Origin: Microbispora hainanensis
Lineage (GTDB): Bacteria > Actinomycetota > Actinomycetes > Streptosporangiales > Streptosporangiaceae
Assembly (NCBI RefSeq): GCF_006874475.1
Contig: NZ_VIRM01000043.1
Coordinates: forward strand, 1 to 64,000
DNA length: 64,000 nucleotides
Reading direction: 5' to 3'
The notes under the pieces are model-generated. The model worked only from the letters and a program-made list of their open reading frames with translations. It searched no databases and was not told where the DNA came from. The translations under genes and the position numbers were made by a program. Each line of letters opens with the position of its first letter. The stretch's first letter is position 1. Positions 36,853 to 45,626 of the stretch are shown here, piece after piece.

Positions 36853-38487
36853 ATGCGTCTGGACGTCCTGTTCGTCAACGGCCGGTTCACCACCCTGGAC
36901 CCCGACCGGCCCGCCGCGACCCGGCTCGGCGTGTTCGCCGGCCGGATCGCGGGGCTGGACGAGGACCTGGACGGGCTCACCGCCGACGTCGTGGTCGATC
37001 TCCGGGGCGCGCCGGTGGTGCCGGGATTCAACGACGCCCATCATCACCTGAGCATGCGGGGCCAGCGGCTGCGCGAACTGGACCTGCGCGACGGCCGGGT
37101 GCGGACGCTCGACGAGCTGTACGCGAAGGTCGCCGAGCGCGCGGCGGGCCTGCCGCAGGACGCGTGGGTCAAGGGAGCGGGCTACGACCAGAACAAGCTG
37201 GGCGGGCTGCATCCGAGCCGCGAGGCGCTCGACCGGGCGGCCGGCGGCCGGCCCGTCTGGCTCCAGCACGTCTCCGGCCACATGGGTGTCGCGAACACGG
37301 CGGCGTTCGCCCGCATGGGCTTCGAGCGCGTCGAGGACGTGCCGGACGTCCCCGGCGGCACGGTCGGGCGGGACGCCGCCGGCCGGCCCGACGGGCTGCT
37401 CGCGGAGCAGGCCCAGGGCCTGGCGTACGCCGTGCTGCGCCCGGTGCCGTTCGAGGACTTCGTCGAGGGCATCGCGCTGGCCGGCCGGGCGGCCGCCGCC
37501 GAGGGCCTGACCAGCTTCACCGAGCCCGGCATCGGCCGGGGGCTGGCCGGCAACGGCGCCTGGGACCTCGCGGCCTTCCAGGAGGCGGTGCGGCGGGGCG
37601 TGCTGCCGCAGCGGGTCACGCTGATGCCCGGCTCCCCCAACCTGCACGACATCGGCGACGGCTGGTTCGGGCTCGACCTCGGGTTCCGCACCGGCATCGG
37701 CGACGACCGGTTGCGGATCGGGCCGGTGAAGCTGTTCTCCGACGGCTCGCTCATCGGCCGCACCGCCGCCATGTGCTGCGACTACGAGGGAGAGCCGGGC
37801 AACCGGGGACTGCTGCAGGAGGGCGCCGGGGCGCTGCGCGCGTTCATCCTGCGGGCGCACGCCGCGGGCTGGCAGATCGCCGCCCACGCCATCGGCGACC
37901 ACGCGATCGACGTCGTGCTCGACGCCTACGAGGAGGCGCAGGCGCGGGATCCCCGGCCCGGTGCCCGCCACCGCATCGAGCACTGCGCGGTGACCAGCGA
38001 CGCCCAGGTGGCGAGGATCGCCCGGCTCGGTGTCATCCCGGTGCCTCAGGGCCGGTTCGTCTCCGAGCTCGGTGACGGCATGCTCGCCGCCCTCGGCCCC
38101 GAGCGCTCGCTCGGCTGCTACCGGCAGAGGTCGTTCCTGGAGGCCGGCATCGTCGTCCCGGGCAGCTCCGACTGCCCGGTGGCCGACGGCGCCCCGCTGC
38201 TCGGCATCCACGACCTGGTCAACCGCCGTACGGCGAGTGGCGTGCCGTTCACCCCCGCGGAGTCCCTCACCCTGGAGCAGGCACTGCGCGCGTACACGGT
38301 CGGCTCGGCGTACGCCGTGGGGGAGGAGCGGGACAAGGGCACGCTGTCACGCGGCAAACTGGCCGACTTCGTCGTCCTGGGCGACGACCTGTTCGCGGTC
38401 GCCCCCGAGCGGATCAAGGACGTCGCCGTGCTGGCCACGGTCGTCGGCGGCGCATTCGTCTTCGACGAGGCCGGCCTGTCCGCATAG
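36853..38487 (+). CDS. YtcJ-like amidohydrolase
   Basis: A 544 aa metal-dependent hydrolase. The zinc motif is FNDAHHHLSMRG. Later ligand regions include KLFSDGSLIGRTAAM, HAIGDHAIDVVLDAYE, HRIEHC and SDCPV, the pattern of the YtcJ / N-substituted formamide deformylase group. GGAGGG lies 6 bases before ATG 36853, and it follows the transporter by 21 bases. In this operon it could cleave an N-substituted amide or urea-like compound before or after the urease-like enzyme. That link is an inference from context. Confidence 0.87.
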   Translation: MRLDVLFVNGRFTTLDPDRPAATRLGVFAGRIAGLDEDLDGLTADVVVDLRGAPVVPGFNDAHHHLSMRGQRLRELDLRDGRVRTLDELYAKVAERAAGLPQDAWVKGAGYDQNKLGGLHPSREALDRAAGGRPVWLQHVSGHMGVANTAAFARMGFERVEDVPDVPGGTVGRDAAGRPDGLLAEQAQGLAYAVLRPVPFEDFVEGIALAGRAAAAEGLTSFTEPGIGRGLAGNGAWDLAAFQEAVRRGVLPQRVTLMPGSPNLHDIGDGWFGLDLGFRTGIGDDRLRIGPVKLFSDGSLIGRTAAMCCDYEGEPGNRGLLQEGAGALRAFILRAHAAGWQIAAHAIGDHAIDVVLDAYEEAQARDPRPGARHRIEHCAVTSDAQVARIARLGVIPVPQGRFVSELGDGMLAALGPERSLGCYRQRSFLEAGIVVPGSSDCPVADGAPLLGIHDLVNRRTASGVPFTPAESLTLEQALRAYTVGSAYAVGEERDKGTLSRGKLADFVVLGDDLFAVAPERIKDVAVLATVVGGAFVFDEAGLSA

Positions 38488-38507
38488 GCTGTGGTAAGTG
38501 GTACGTT

Positions 38508-38521
38508 GTTACCATGGTAAC
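38508..38521. promoter_or_regulatory. Palindrome containing a start codon, candidate autoregulatory operator
   Basis: GTTACCATGGTAAC is a perfect 14-bp palindrome whose central ATG (38514) is the start of the ribbon-helix-helix-like gene. A further TGGTAA lies at 38492-38497. TACGTT (38502-38507) is a possible -10 box 6 bases before the ATG, so a bound protein would cover the transcription start. Confidence 0.55.
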
Positions 38522-38756
38522 AGTGCAGCGGACGCAGACCGGCCTTCGCGTCGAGCGCAACACCTTGAAGGTGCTCAAGGGCCTGGCCGAATATCTGGAC
38601 ATGTCCCTCGGCGACCTCGTGGAGGGAATCGTCCTGCACGCCTTCGAGGGCAAGTCGCCGTTCGGGCCGGAGACCCTCGCGAAGATCGGGCAGCTCAAGG
38701 AGGTCTACGGCCTGACTCTGACGGCCGCCGACGCCCACCGGCTGGAGGAGAGGTGA
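38514..38756 (+). CDS. Small ribbon-helix-helix-like protein
   Basis: An 80 aa protein. TGLRVERNTL (strand), KVLKGLAEYLDM (helix A) and SLGDLVEGIVLHAF (helix B) fit the ribbon-helix-helix fold of small DNA-binding dimers. The last 30 residues form another helix pair. Its start codon lies inside a 14-bp palindrome, which suggests it binds its own promoter. It overlaps the following SRPBCC gene by GTGA. No toxin is evident next door, so a simple autoregulator is more likely than an antitoxin. Identification rests on pattern only. Confidence 0.65.
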   Translation: MVTVQRTQTGLRVERNTLKVLKGLAEYLDMSLGDLVEGIVLHAFEGKSPFGPETLAKIGQLKEVYGLTLTAADAHRLEER

Positions 38757-39208
38757 GCGCCGGCCCGCGGCGCCGCCGCCTCACCGGCAGCCTCCGGGTC
38801 GCGCTCGCGCCCGCCGAGGCGTTCCGGCTGTTCACCCCGTACGGCGAACGGGACTGGGCGGAGGGATGGGAGCCGCGGTTCCCGGAACGGGCCACGGACG
38901 ACACGGCGCCCGGCACGGTCTTCCAGACCCATGCGCATGGGGCCACCACCACGTGGATCGTCCTGCACCGCGAGCCCGGCCGGTCGCTCTCCTACGCCCG
39001 GGTGCGCGAGGGGGTCCACGCCGGCACCGTCGGCGTGACGCTCGCTCGGGCGGAGCGCGGGCACAGTGACGTGACGGTCACCTACGACCTCACCTCGCTC
39101 ACCGCCGCGGCCGAGGCCGACCTGGCCGCCTTCGCCGCCGGCTACCCGGCGTTCCTGCGCTCCTGGGAGGACGCCATCGCCGCCCATCTCGGCAAAATGG
39201 ACCAATAA
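38753..39208 (+). CDS. SRPBCC/START-fold small-ligand-binding protein
   Basis: About 151 aa. TGSLRVALAPAEAFRLFTPYGERDWAEGWEPRFP is a typical START/SRPBCC opening, followed by alternating strands (FQTHAHGATTTWIVLHREPGRSLSYARV) and a C-terminal helix (FAAGYPAFLRSWEDAIAAHL). These proteins bind lipids or small hydrophobic compounds or act as ring-modifying enzymes. The GTG start is coupled to the preceding gene (GTGA) and preceded by GAGGAG. Ligand unknown. Confidence 0.82.
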   Translation: MSAGPRRRRLTGSLRVALAPAEAFRLFTPYGERDWAEGWEPRFPERATDDTAPGTVFQTHAHGATTTWIVLHREPGRSLSYARVREGVHAGTVGVTLARAERGHSDVTVTYDLTSLTAAAEADLAAFAAGYPAFLRSWEDAIAAHLGKMDQ

Positions 39209-39238
39209 GTACAGGAAGTTGGTCCGAAGGAGGGCGCG

Positions 39239-39322
39239 ATGGGGGCGGCGCCGGAGATGGGCATCACGCACCCGCGCGACAGCGCCGCGCGTCTCAGTCG
39301 TCCGTGCGGCGCAGGCGCTTGA
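39239..39322 (+). CDS. Possible 27-aa small protein or gene remnant
   Basis: A perfect AAGGAGGG ribosome site (39227-39234) stands 4 bases before ATG 39239, opening a 27-codon frame (starts MGAAPEMGITHPRD) that ends at TGA 39320-39322 inside the 3' end of the convergent arfB. No homolog is recognised. It may be a real small protein or the stub of a lost third gene of the RHH-SRPBCC operon. Confidence 0.35.
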   Translation: MGAAPEMGITHPRDSAARLSRPCGAGA

Positions 39323-39716
39323 GGCCGGAGCGGTGTTTCTTGGCCGCAAGACGGCGCTCGACCGCGCCCTTGGACGGCTTGGTGGGACGGCGCCGCTTGG
39401 GCGGCGGCGCGATGGCGTCGCGGAGGAGGGCGGCGAGCCGTTCCCGCGCGGCCTCCCGGTTGCGCAGTTGCGAGCGGTGCTCCGAGGCCGCGACCGTGAT
39501 CACACCGTCCACCGCGCGGGCGGAGAGCCGTTCGAGCGCGCGGGCCCTGAGCACCGGGCCGAGGGCGGCGGTGTGGGCGAGGTCGAAGCTCAGCTCGACC
39601 CGGCTGTCGGTGGTGTTGACGCCCTGGCCGCCGGGCCCGGACGAGCGGGAGAAGCGCCAGGCGAGCTCCGCTTCGGGCACGACGATCGAGCCGCGCACGT
39701 GCAACGGGCCTGACAT
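39294..39716 (-). CDS. arfB: Alternative ribosome-rescue peptidyl-tRNA hydrolase ArfB
   Basis: A 140 aa member of the ICT1/YaeJ family, which releases peptides from stalled ribosomes with empty A sites. The GGQ catalytic motif is at 29-31 (SSGPGGQGVNTTDSRVEL). The C-terminal 40 residues are very basic (PKRRRPTKPSKGAVERRLAAKK), as needed for insertion into the mRNA entry channel. ATG 39716 has AAAAGGAG at the correct distance. It has no codon-recognition domain, which separates it from RF1/RF2. Confidence 0.94.
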   Translation of the reverse strand: MSGPLHVRGSIVVPEAELAWRFSRSSGPGGQGVNTTDSRVELSFDLAHTAALGPVLRARALERLSARAVDGVITVAASEHRSQLRNREAARERLAALLRDAIAPPPKRRRPTKPSKGAVERRLAAKKHRSGLKRLRRTDD

Positions 39717-39884
39717 CGGTTGTCTCCTTTTCTACGGACGCACGGGACGACCAAACTTATCGGGGTGAATATCACCACCGCTCTCCATTTATCACCGTAA
39801 ACGCGGCGCGTGGTTGTCGCGGCCGATCGCGTCGTGCACAGTGGCCCCGGAATCCGGCGGGCCCCGGGCATCGGGGCGACAGGG

Positions 39885-40730
39885 ATGGGCGGGAGCATGA
39901 CCTCGATCGTGGGCGTCCACGGCATCGGCAAATACCACTACTTCGAGGAGGCCGGCGGGTCGGCGGGCGGCGCCGCCGAGGCCGTGCGGGCCAAGTGGAA
40001 CACCTATCTGCACCAGGGCCTCACCGGCCGGGCGGACGGCACCGGTCAGTACTTCGCCGAGATCGCCTACTACGCCCATCACCTGCGCAGCGAGCCGCCG
40101 AAGCCGCCGCGGCAGATGGCGACCCCGGCCAAGCTGGTCCTCGCCGACTGGGCGGTCCAGCTCGGCGGCCCGTTCCGCGAGGCGGCGGGGGAGTCGCTCA
40201 CCGGTCTCGCGCACCGGCTGGCCGAATGGCTGCTGACGAGGATGGGCCCGCAGGCGGTGCGGTTCGCCCAGGACTTCTGCCCGGAGGTGGCCGCCTATCT
40301 GGGCGGCGGCGACCCGCGCGTGCGGGCCCGGGAGGCGGTCGCCGAGGTCATCCGCAGGCGCCGTCCCCGGGTGGTGGTCGCCCACTCGCTCGGCAGCGTC
40401 GTGACGTACGAGGCCCTGTGGGCGCATCCCGACCTCCCGGTCGAGTTGCTGGTGACGCTGGGCAGCCCGCTCGGCATGCGCGACGTCGTCTTCGAGCGGC
40501 TCGCGCCGGTCCCGGTGCGGGGGCGCGGGGCGCGCCCGCCGGGCGTGCGCCGCTGGATCAACATCGCCGACAAGGACGACATCGCCGCGATCCCGGCCGT
40601 GCTGGCGTCGTGCTTCGACGGCGTCGAACGGGACGTCTCCTGCGACATCGACTGGCTCGACTTCCACACCGTGCGCAACTACCTGCGCTGCGGGAGCGCC
40701 AACGAGTTCCTCACGCCCTATGTGATCTGA
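39885..40730 (+). CDS. Alpha/beta-hydrolase fold esterase/lipase-like protein
   Basis: About 281 aa. It opens with the oxyanion-hole-type segment TSIVGVHGIGKYHYF, and the nucleophile elbow is VVAHSLGSVVTYEALW. LLVTLGSPLGM follows, as in PGAP1/lipase-like hydrolases. Candidate acidic and histidine residues lie in NIADKDDIAAIP and LDFHTVRNYL. No signal peptide is present. The specific substrate is unknown. ATG 39885 and ATG 39897 are both possible. The first has GGGG 8 bases upstream. Confidence 0.78.
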   Translation: MGGSMTSIVGVHGIGKYHYFEEAGGSAGGAAEAVRAKWNTYLHQGLTGRADGTGQYFAEIAYYAHHLRSEPPKPPRQMATPAKLVLADWAVQLGGPFREAAGESLTGLAHRLAEWLLTRMGPQAVRFAQDFCPEVAAYLGGGDPRVRAREAVAEVIRRRRPRVVVAHSLGSVVTYEALWAHPDLPVELLVTLGSPLGMRDVVFERLAPVPVRGRGARPPGVRRWINIADKDDIAAIPAVLASCFDGVERDVSCDIDWLDFHTVRNYLRCGSANEFLTPYVI

Positions 40731-40759
40731 TTCCGCACACGGGTTATGCTCGTACGACC

Positions 40760-41338
40760 ATGAAGACTGTGCTTTTCGACTACGGCAACGTCGTGTCGCT
40801 TCCCCAGGACCCCGAAGACGTCGCGCGCATGGCGGGAGGTGATCCGGGATTCGAGGGCCGCTACTGGGCGGCGCGGCTCGACTTCGACCGGGGCACACTC
40901 GACCCGGCCGCGTACTGGTCCCACGTGTACGGCAGGCCGATGGGCGGAGCCGAGCTGGACGCGGTCGTCTCCCTCGACGCGGCGAGCTGGTCGCGGCCCA
41001 ACGAGGAGACCGTGGCGATCACCGGCGAGCTGGCCGGCGTCGGGGTGCCCATGGCGCTGCTGTCCAACATGCCGGTCTGCATCGCCGAGACCATCGACAC
41101 GCTGCCGTTCATGCGGCCGATCGGCCCCCGGTTCTACAGCGGCCGCATGGGCCTGGTGAAGCCGGAGCCGGAGATCTTCCACGAGACCGTGGCCTGGCTC
41201 GGGGCGGCCCCCGGCGACCTCGTCTTCGTGGACGACCGGGAGGAGAACGTCGCGGCGGCCGAGCGGGCGGGGCTGGCCGCCGTCCACTTCCGCGACGCCG
41301 CCGCCCTGCGCGAGGAGCTCAAGACGCTGCTCGCGTAG
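40760..41338 (+). CDS. HAD-IA family hydrolase
   Basis: A 192 aa HAD phosphatase of the YihX-like type. Motif I is FDYGNV (a relaxed DxDxT with DYGNV), motif II is LLSNMP, the Lys is in GLVKPEPEIF and motif IV is VFVDDREENVAAAERAG. A small helical cap follows motif I. TATGCT (40745-40750) ends 9 bases before the ATG, so transcription probably begins almost at the start codon. Substrate unknown. Confidence 0.87.
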   Translation: MKTVLFDYGNVVSLPQDPEDVARMAGGDPGFEGRYWAARLDFDRGTLDPAAYWSHVYGRPMGGAELDAVVSLDAASWSRPNEETVAITGELAGVGVPMALLSNMPVCIAETIDTLPFMRPIGPRFYSGRMGLVKPEPEIFHETVAWLGAAPGDLVFVDDREENVAAAERAGLAAVHFRDAAALREELKTLLA

Positions 41339-41357
41339 GGAGCGTCCGGCGCGTGCT

Positions 41358-41387
41358 GCCCGGCCGGGTCCACGATCCCGTCCGGGC
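41358..41387. terminator. Hairpin between convergent genes
   Basis: gcccggccggg (41358-41368) and cccgtccgggc (41377-41387) pair at 10 of 11 positions around an 8-base loop, between the convergent HAD and DHA2 transporter genes. No T-tail. Confidence 0.5.
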
Positions 41388-41462
41388 ACATCGTGCTGCG
41401 GGCGCAGCCTCCGGCGGCCCCGGCGACCTGTGACGACCCGTGGCGGCCGCGCGGCGTCCCCG

Positions 41463-42911
41463 TCAGGTCAGGGGAGGCGCCTCGACCGGGCAGCCGGGGG
41501 CGGGCGGCTCGGGCACGGACACGAGGACGTTCCGCCTGATCGTGACGAACGTGAGGGCCGCCGCGACGGCCATCATGGCCGCGGCGGCCAGCATCGAGGT
41601 GTGGAACCCCCGGGTGAACGCCGCCGGGGAGTCGTAGGCGGCCCCCGTCAGGCCCACCAGCGGCGGGACGGCGGCGACGGCCAGCAGGCCGCCCGTCCGG
41701 GCCAGGGCGTTGTTGATCCCGCTCGCCACGCCCGCGTACCGCTCCTCCGCGGTGGCGAGCACGGTCGCGGTGAGCGGGGCGACGGCGGCGGACAGGCCCA
41801 GCCCGAACACGACGGCCGCGGGAAGCACGTCGGCGAGATAGGACGCGTCGGGGGCGATGCGGCTCATGAGCAGCAGCCCGGCCGCGCACAGGAGGATGCC
41901 GGCCGTCATGGGGAGGCGCGGGCCCACCCGCTTGGCCAGGTCGCCCGCCCGGGGCGACAGCAGCAGCATGAGGATCGTCACCGGGAGCATCGCCGACCCG
42001 GCGGCGATCGGGGAGAACCCGGCCGACACCTGGAGCTGGACGACCAGCAGGAAGAACACCAGTCCCATCGCCGCGTACATGACCAGCGTGACGACGTTGA
42101 CCGCGGTGAACTCCCGCGAGGCGAAGACCCCCACGGGGACGAGCGACCGGGGGGAACGCCGGATCTCCACCACCACGAAACAGACGCTCAGGACGATCCC
42201 GGCCGCCAGCGGCACCAGGCCGTCGCCCGCCAGGATCAGACCGTACGTCAGCCCGGCCAGCGCGGGCGCGGCGAGGACGGTGCCGAGCACGTCGAAGCGG
42301 CCGTTCGACCCGGCGTCGCGGGTCTCGGGCACGTGCCGGGTGGCGACGCCCACCACGACGGCGGCGAGCGGCAGGTTGAGCAGGAACACCCAGCGCCAGC
42401 CCGCCGTCTCCACGAGCCAGCCGCCGAACAACGGCCCGAGCGCGGCGGCCACGCCGCCCAGCCCCGACCAGGCGCCCACGGCGCGCGGCCGGTCGTCCGG
42501 CACGTAGCTCGCCTGGATGATCGCCAGGGACCCGGGGATCAGCAGGGCCCCGCCGATGCCCTGGAGCGCGCGGGCGAGCACGAGCACGGGCGTGTTGGGC
42601 GCGGCTCCGCAGAGCGCGGAGGCCAGGGCGAACCAGACCACCCCGGTGACGAAGATCTTCCGCCTGCCCAGCCGGTCGCCCAGCGACCCGCCCAGCAGGA
42701 TCAGCGCGGCCATGGTGAGCGTGTACGCGTTCACGGTCCACTGGAGGCCGGACATTCCGGCGTGCAGGTCGCGCCCGAGAGCGGGAAGGGCCACGTTGAC
42801 CACGGTGCCGTCGAGTGTCGCCATGCCCGACCCGAGGACCGTGGTGACCAGCACCCACCGGCCTGGCGCCGAGCGGAGCCGGATATTTCCGGATGTCATG
42901 GACGCCATCAT
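41463..42911 (-). CDS. DHA2-family (EmrB/QacA-type) drug exporter
   Basis: A 482 aa MFS protein with 14 predicted helices. It carries LGSGMATLDGTVVNVALPAL (motif D1 of DHA2 exporters), GGSLGDRLGRRKIFV (motif A) and LARALQGIGGALLIPGSLAII (motif B), followed by GPLFGGWLVETAGWRWVFLLNLP (motif C). It probably exports hydrophobic drugs or metabolites. Several ATGs (42911, 42908, 42899) are available without a clear ribosome site. It diverges from lon. No regulator gene lies next to it. Confidence 0.9.
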   Translation of the reverse strand: MMASMTSGNIRLRSAPGRWVLVTTVLGSGMATLDGTVVNVALPALGRDLHAGMSGLQWTVNAYTLTMAALILLGGSLGDRLGRRKIFVTGVVWFALASALCGAAPNTPVLVLARALQGIGGALLIPGSLAIIQASYVPDDRPRAVGAWSGLGGVAAALGPLFGGWLVETAGWRWVFLLNLPLAAVVVGVATRHVPETRDAGSNGRFDVLGTVLAAPALAGLTYGLILAGDGLVPLAAGIVLSVCFVVVEIRRSPRSLVPVGVFASREFTAVNVVTLVMYAAMGLVFFLLVVQLQVSAGFSPIAAGSAMLPVTILMLLLSPRAGDLAKRVGPRLPMTAGILLCAAGLLLMSRIAPDASYLADVLPAAVVFGLGLSAAVAPLTATVLATAEERYAGVASGINNALARTGGLLAVAAVPPLVGLTGAAYDSPAAFTRGFHTSMLAAAAMMAVAAALTFVTIRRNVLVSVPEPPAPGCPVEAPPLT

Positions 42912-43017
42912 GCGTTACCCGGAGCAGTGGCCTGACCCTCGCGCAAGTCGGATTACACAATTACGATCGCTCACAGCGAACTGACGCAGAACAGGGAACA
43001 GGATCGGACTCCTGTTA

Positions 43018-43038
43018 GTTGAGTCGGCATAACTCAAC
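43018..43038 (+). promoter_or_regulatory. HAIR operator (HspR-type) upstream of lon
   Basis: GTTGAGT-N7-ACTCAAC (arms 43018-43024 and 43032-43038) matches the HspR-associated inverted repeat consensus CTTGAGT-N7-ACTCAAG except for the outermost base pair. It lies 14 bases before the lon start. HspR control of lon is established in Streptomyces. Confidence 0.85.
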
Positions 43039-43052
43039 CTAGTGGAGTGCTG

Positions 43053-45413
43053 ATGTCCCAGATCCTTCCCGTCCTTCCGCTCGACGACGAGGTCGTCCTG
43101 CCCGGCATGGTCGTGCCTCTCGATCTGTCGGACTCCGAGGTCCGCGCCGCCATCGACGCCGCACGCGCGAGTGGCGAGAGCACGGTCCTGCTGGTGCCCC
43201 GCATAGACGGCCGCTACGGCCCGGTTGGGGTGAGCGCCGTCGTGGAACAGGTCGGCCGGCTGCCGGGCGGCGAGCCCGCGGCCGTGGTCCGCGGCGTCGA
43301 CCGCATGCGGGTCGGCACCGGCACCGCCGGCCCGGGCGCGGCGCTGTGGGTCGAGGCGACCGTGCTCGAACCGGTCCCGGCCGGGCCCAGGGCCGAGGAG
43401 CTCGCCAAGGAATACAAGACTTTGACCACCACGATCCTGCAGAAGCGGGGCGCGTGGCAGGTCGTCGACGCCGTCAACCAGATCAAGGAGCCGGCCGTCC
43501 TCGCGGACAGCTCCGGATACGCCCCCTGGCTGACCACCCAGCAGAAGCTGCTGCTGCTGGAGCTCAACGACCCGGCCGAGCGCCTCGACAAGCTGGTCGG
43601 CTGGGCCCGCGATCATCTCGCGGAGATGGACGTCGCGGAGACCATCCGCAAGGACGTCCAGGAGGGCATGGAGAAGCAGCAGCGGGAGTTCCTGCTCCGC
43701 CAGCAGCTCGCGGCCGTCCGCAAGGAGCTCGCCGAGCTCAACGGCGACCCCTCCGACGAGGAGGAGGACTACCGCGCCCGGATCGAGGCCGCCGACCTGC
43801 CGGAGAAGGTCAGGGAGGCCGCGCTCAAGGAGGTCGGCAAGCTGGAGCGGGCCTCCGACCAGTCGCCCGAGAGCGGCTGGATCCGCACCTGGCTCGACAC
43901 CGTGCTCGACATGCCGTGGAACGTCCACACGACCGACTCCTACGACATCGCCGGGGCCCGCGCGGTGCTCGACGCCGACCACACGGGCCTGACCGACGTG
44001 AAGGACCGCATCGTGGAATACCTCGCGGTGCGCAAGCGCAGGGCCGACCAGGGCCTCGGCGTCGTCGGCGGCCGTCGCAGCGGCGCGGTCCTCGCGCTGG
44101 CCGGTCCTCCCGGCGTCGGCAAGACCTCGCTCGGCGAGTCGGTCGCCCGCGCCATGGGCCGCAAGTTCGTCCGCGTCGCCCTCGGCGGCGTCCGCGACGA
44201 GGCGGAGATCCGCGGCCACCGGCGCACGTACGTGGGGGCGCTGCCCGGCCGCATCGTCCGGGCGATCCGCGAGGCGGGTTCGATGAACCCGGTCGTGCTG
44301 CTCGACGAGATCGACAAGGTCGGCGCCGACTATCGCGGCGACCCGACGGCGGCGCTGCTGGAGGTGCTCGACCCGGCGCAGAACCACACGTTCCGCGACC
44401 ACTACCTGGAGGTCGAGCTCGACCTGAGCGACGTGCTGTTCCTCGCCACGGCCAACGTGCTGGAGCAGGTGCCCGGGCCGCTGCTCGACCGCATGGAGGT
44501 CGTCGCGCTCGACGGCTACACCGAGGACGAGAAGGTCGCCATCGCCCGCGACCACCTGCTGCCGCGCAACCTGGAGAAGGCCGGCCTCACCGCCGACGAC
44601 GTGACGGTGGAGGACGCGGCGCTGCGCCGCCTGGCGGGCGAGTACACCCGCGAGGCCGGCGTCCGCTCCCTCGAACGCTCGATCGCGAGGATCCTGCGCA
44701 AGGTGACGGCGAAGCTCGCCCTCGGCGAGGCCGAGCTCCCGCTGACGGTCACGGCCGGCGACCTGGTCTCCTACCTGGGCCGGCCGCGCCACGTGCCCGA
44801 GTCGTCCCTGCCGGAGGCCCGGCAGCGTACGGCGGTGCCGGGCGTGGCGACCGGCCTCGCGGTGACCGGCGCGGGCGGCGACGTCCTCTATGTCGAGGCG
44901 TCGCTGGCCGATCCGGAGACCGGGGCGACCGGGGTGACCCTGACCGGTCAGCTCGGCGACGTGATGAAGGAGTCGGCGCAGATCGCGCTGTCCTTCCTGC
45001 GGTCGCGGGGCGCCGAGCTGGAGCTGCCGGTCGGGTCGCTCAAGGACAGGTCGGTGCACATCCACGTGCCCGCGGGCGCGGTGCCCAAGGACGGCCCGTC
45101 GGCCGGTGTCACGATGACCACCGCCCTGGCCTCGCTGCTGTCGGGCCGGCCGGTCCGCGCCGACGTGGCGATGACCGGCGAGGTGTCCCTCACCGGGCGC
45201 GTGCTGCCGATCGGCGGGGTCAAGCAGAAGCTGCTGGCCGCCCACCGGGCCGGGATCACCACCGTGCTCATCCCGGCGCGCAACGAGCCCGACCTCGACG
45301 ACGTGCCGGCCGAGGTGCTCGCCGACCTCACCGTCCACGCGGTGAGCGACGTGCGCGAGGTCCTCGACCTGGCCCTCACCCCGGCGACGGTCGCCCGGCA
45401 GGCGGTCGCCTGA
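43053..45413 (+). CDS. lon: ATP-dependent protease Lon (endopeptidase La)
   Basis: A 786 aa Lon protease. The order is an N-terminal substrate-binding LON domain (about 1-190), a coiled-coil part, an AAA module with Walker [10 protein letters not shown] and Walker [13 protein letters not shown], and a C-terminal protease domain. That domain has the Ser of [11 protein letters not shown] and the Lys of [14 protein letters not shown] forming the Ser-Lys dyad. It degrades misfolded and regulatory proteins in the cytoplasm. ATG 43053 has GGAG 6 bases upstream and is preferred over GTG 43047. The HAIR box predicts heat-inducible expression. Confidence 0.97.
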   Translation: MSQILPVLPLDDEVVLPGMVVPLDLSDSEVRAAIDAARASGESTVLLVPRIDGRYGPVGVSAVVEQVGRLPGGEPAAVVRGVDRMRVGTGTAGPGAALWVEATVLEPVPAGPRAEELAKEYKTLTTTILQKRGAWQVVDAVNQIKEPAVLADSSGYAPWLTTQQKLLLLELNDPAERLDKLVGWARDHLAEMDVAETIRKDVQEGMEKQQREFLLRQQLAAVRKELAELNGDPSDEEEDYRARIEAADLPEKVREAALKEVGKLERASDQSPESGWIRTWLDTVLDMPWNVHTTDSYDIAGARAVLDADHTGLTDVKDRIVEYLAVRKRRADQGLGVVGGRRSGAVLALAGPPGVGKTSLGESVARAMGRKFVRVALGGVRDEAEIRGHRRTYVGALPGRIVRAIREAGSMNPVVLLDEIDKVGADYRGDPTAALLEVLDPAQNHTFRDHYLEVELDLSDVLFLATANVLEQVPGPLLDRMEVVALDGYTEDEKVAIARDHLLPRNLEKAGLTADDVTVEDAALRRLAGEYTREAGVRSLERSIARILRKVTAKLALGEAELPLTVTAGDLVSYLGRPRHVPESSLPEARQRTAVPGVATGLAVTGAGGDVLYVEASLADPETGATGVTLTGQLGDVMKESAQIALSFLRSRGAELELPVGSLKDRSVHIHVPAGAVPKDGPSAGVTMTTALASLLSGRPVRADVAMTGEVSLTGRVLPIGGVKQKLLAAHRAGITTVLIPARNEPDLDDVPAEVLADLTVHAVSDVREVLDLALTPATVARQAVA

Positions 45414-45425
45414 CCCGTTCCACAC

Positions 45426-45456
45426 GGCCCGCGTCTCCGTCCCGGAGGCGCGGGCC
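45426..45456 (+). terminator. lon terminator
   Basis: ggcccgcgtctcc and its near-complement ggaggcgcgggcc form a long GC stem with a short tccc loop, followed by TTCTCC, 13 bases after the lon stop. Confidence 0.75.
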
Positions 45457-45626
45457 TTCTCCTGTGACTAAGCACACATTCCCGGTATGGAATAAGGATT
45501 AGCCTCACACCCGTTTCAGCCGCTTGTGAGCGTATCGAACCCGATGAACCCGCCCGAGCTGGGGTGTTGTCCCGCGGCCTGAGATCTCCCGCCGCCCGCA
45601 CCCTCCTCACGAAGGCATTCCCCCTG

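Noticed and set aside
41340-41462. Ferredoxin-like reading (CARSTMCPDG) on the minus strand beyond the DHA2 gene
   Set aside because: No start codon or ribosome site, too short, and the cysteine spacing does not fit a ferredoxin. The region is better explained by a terminator hairpin.
45470-45626. SAM-IV/SAM-I riboswitch upstream of metN
   Set aside because: GAGCTGGGGTG and CCCGATGAACCCG fragments recall parts of SAM riboswitches, but the conserved CCGGCAACC core and a closing P1 stem are not visible. A covariance search would be needed.
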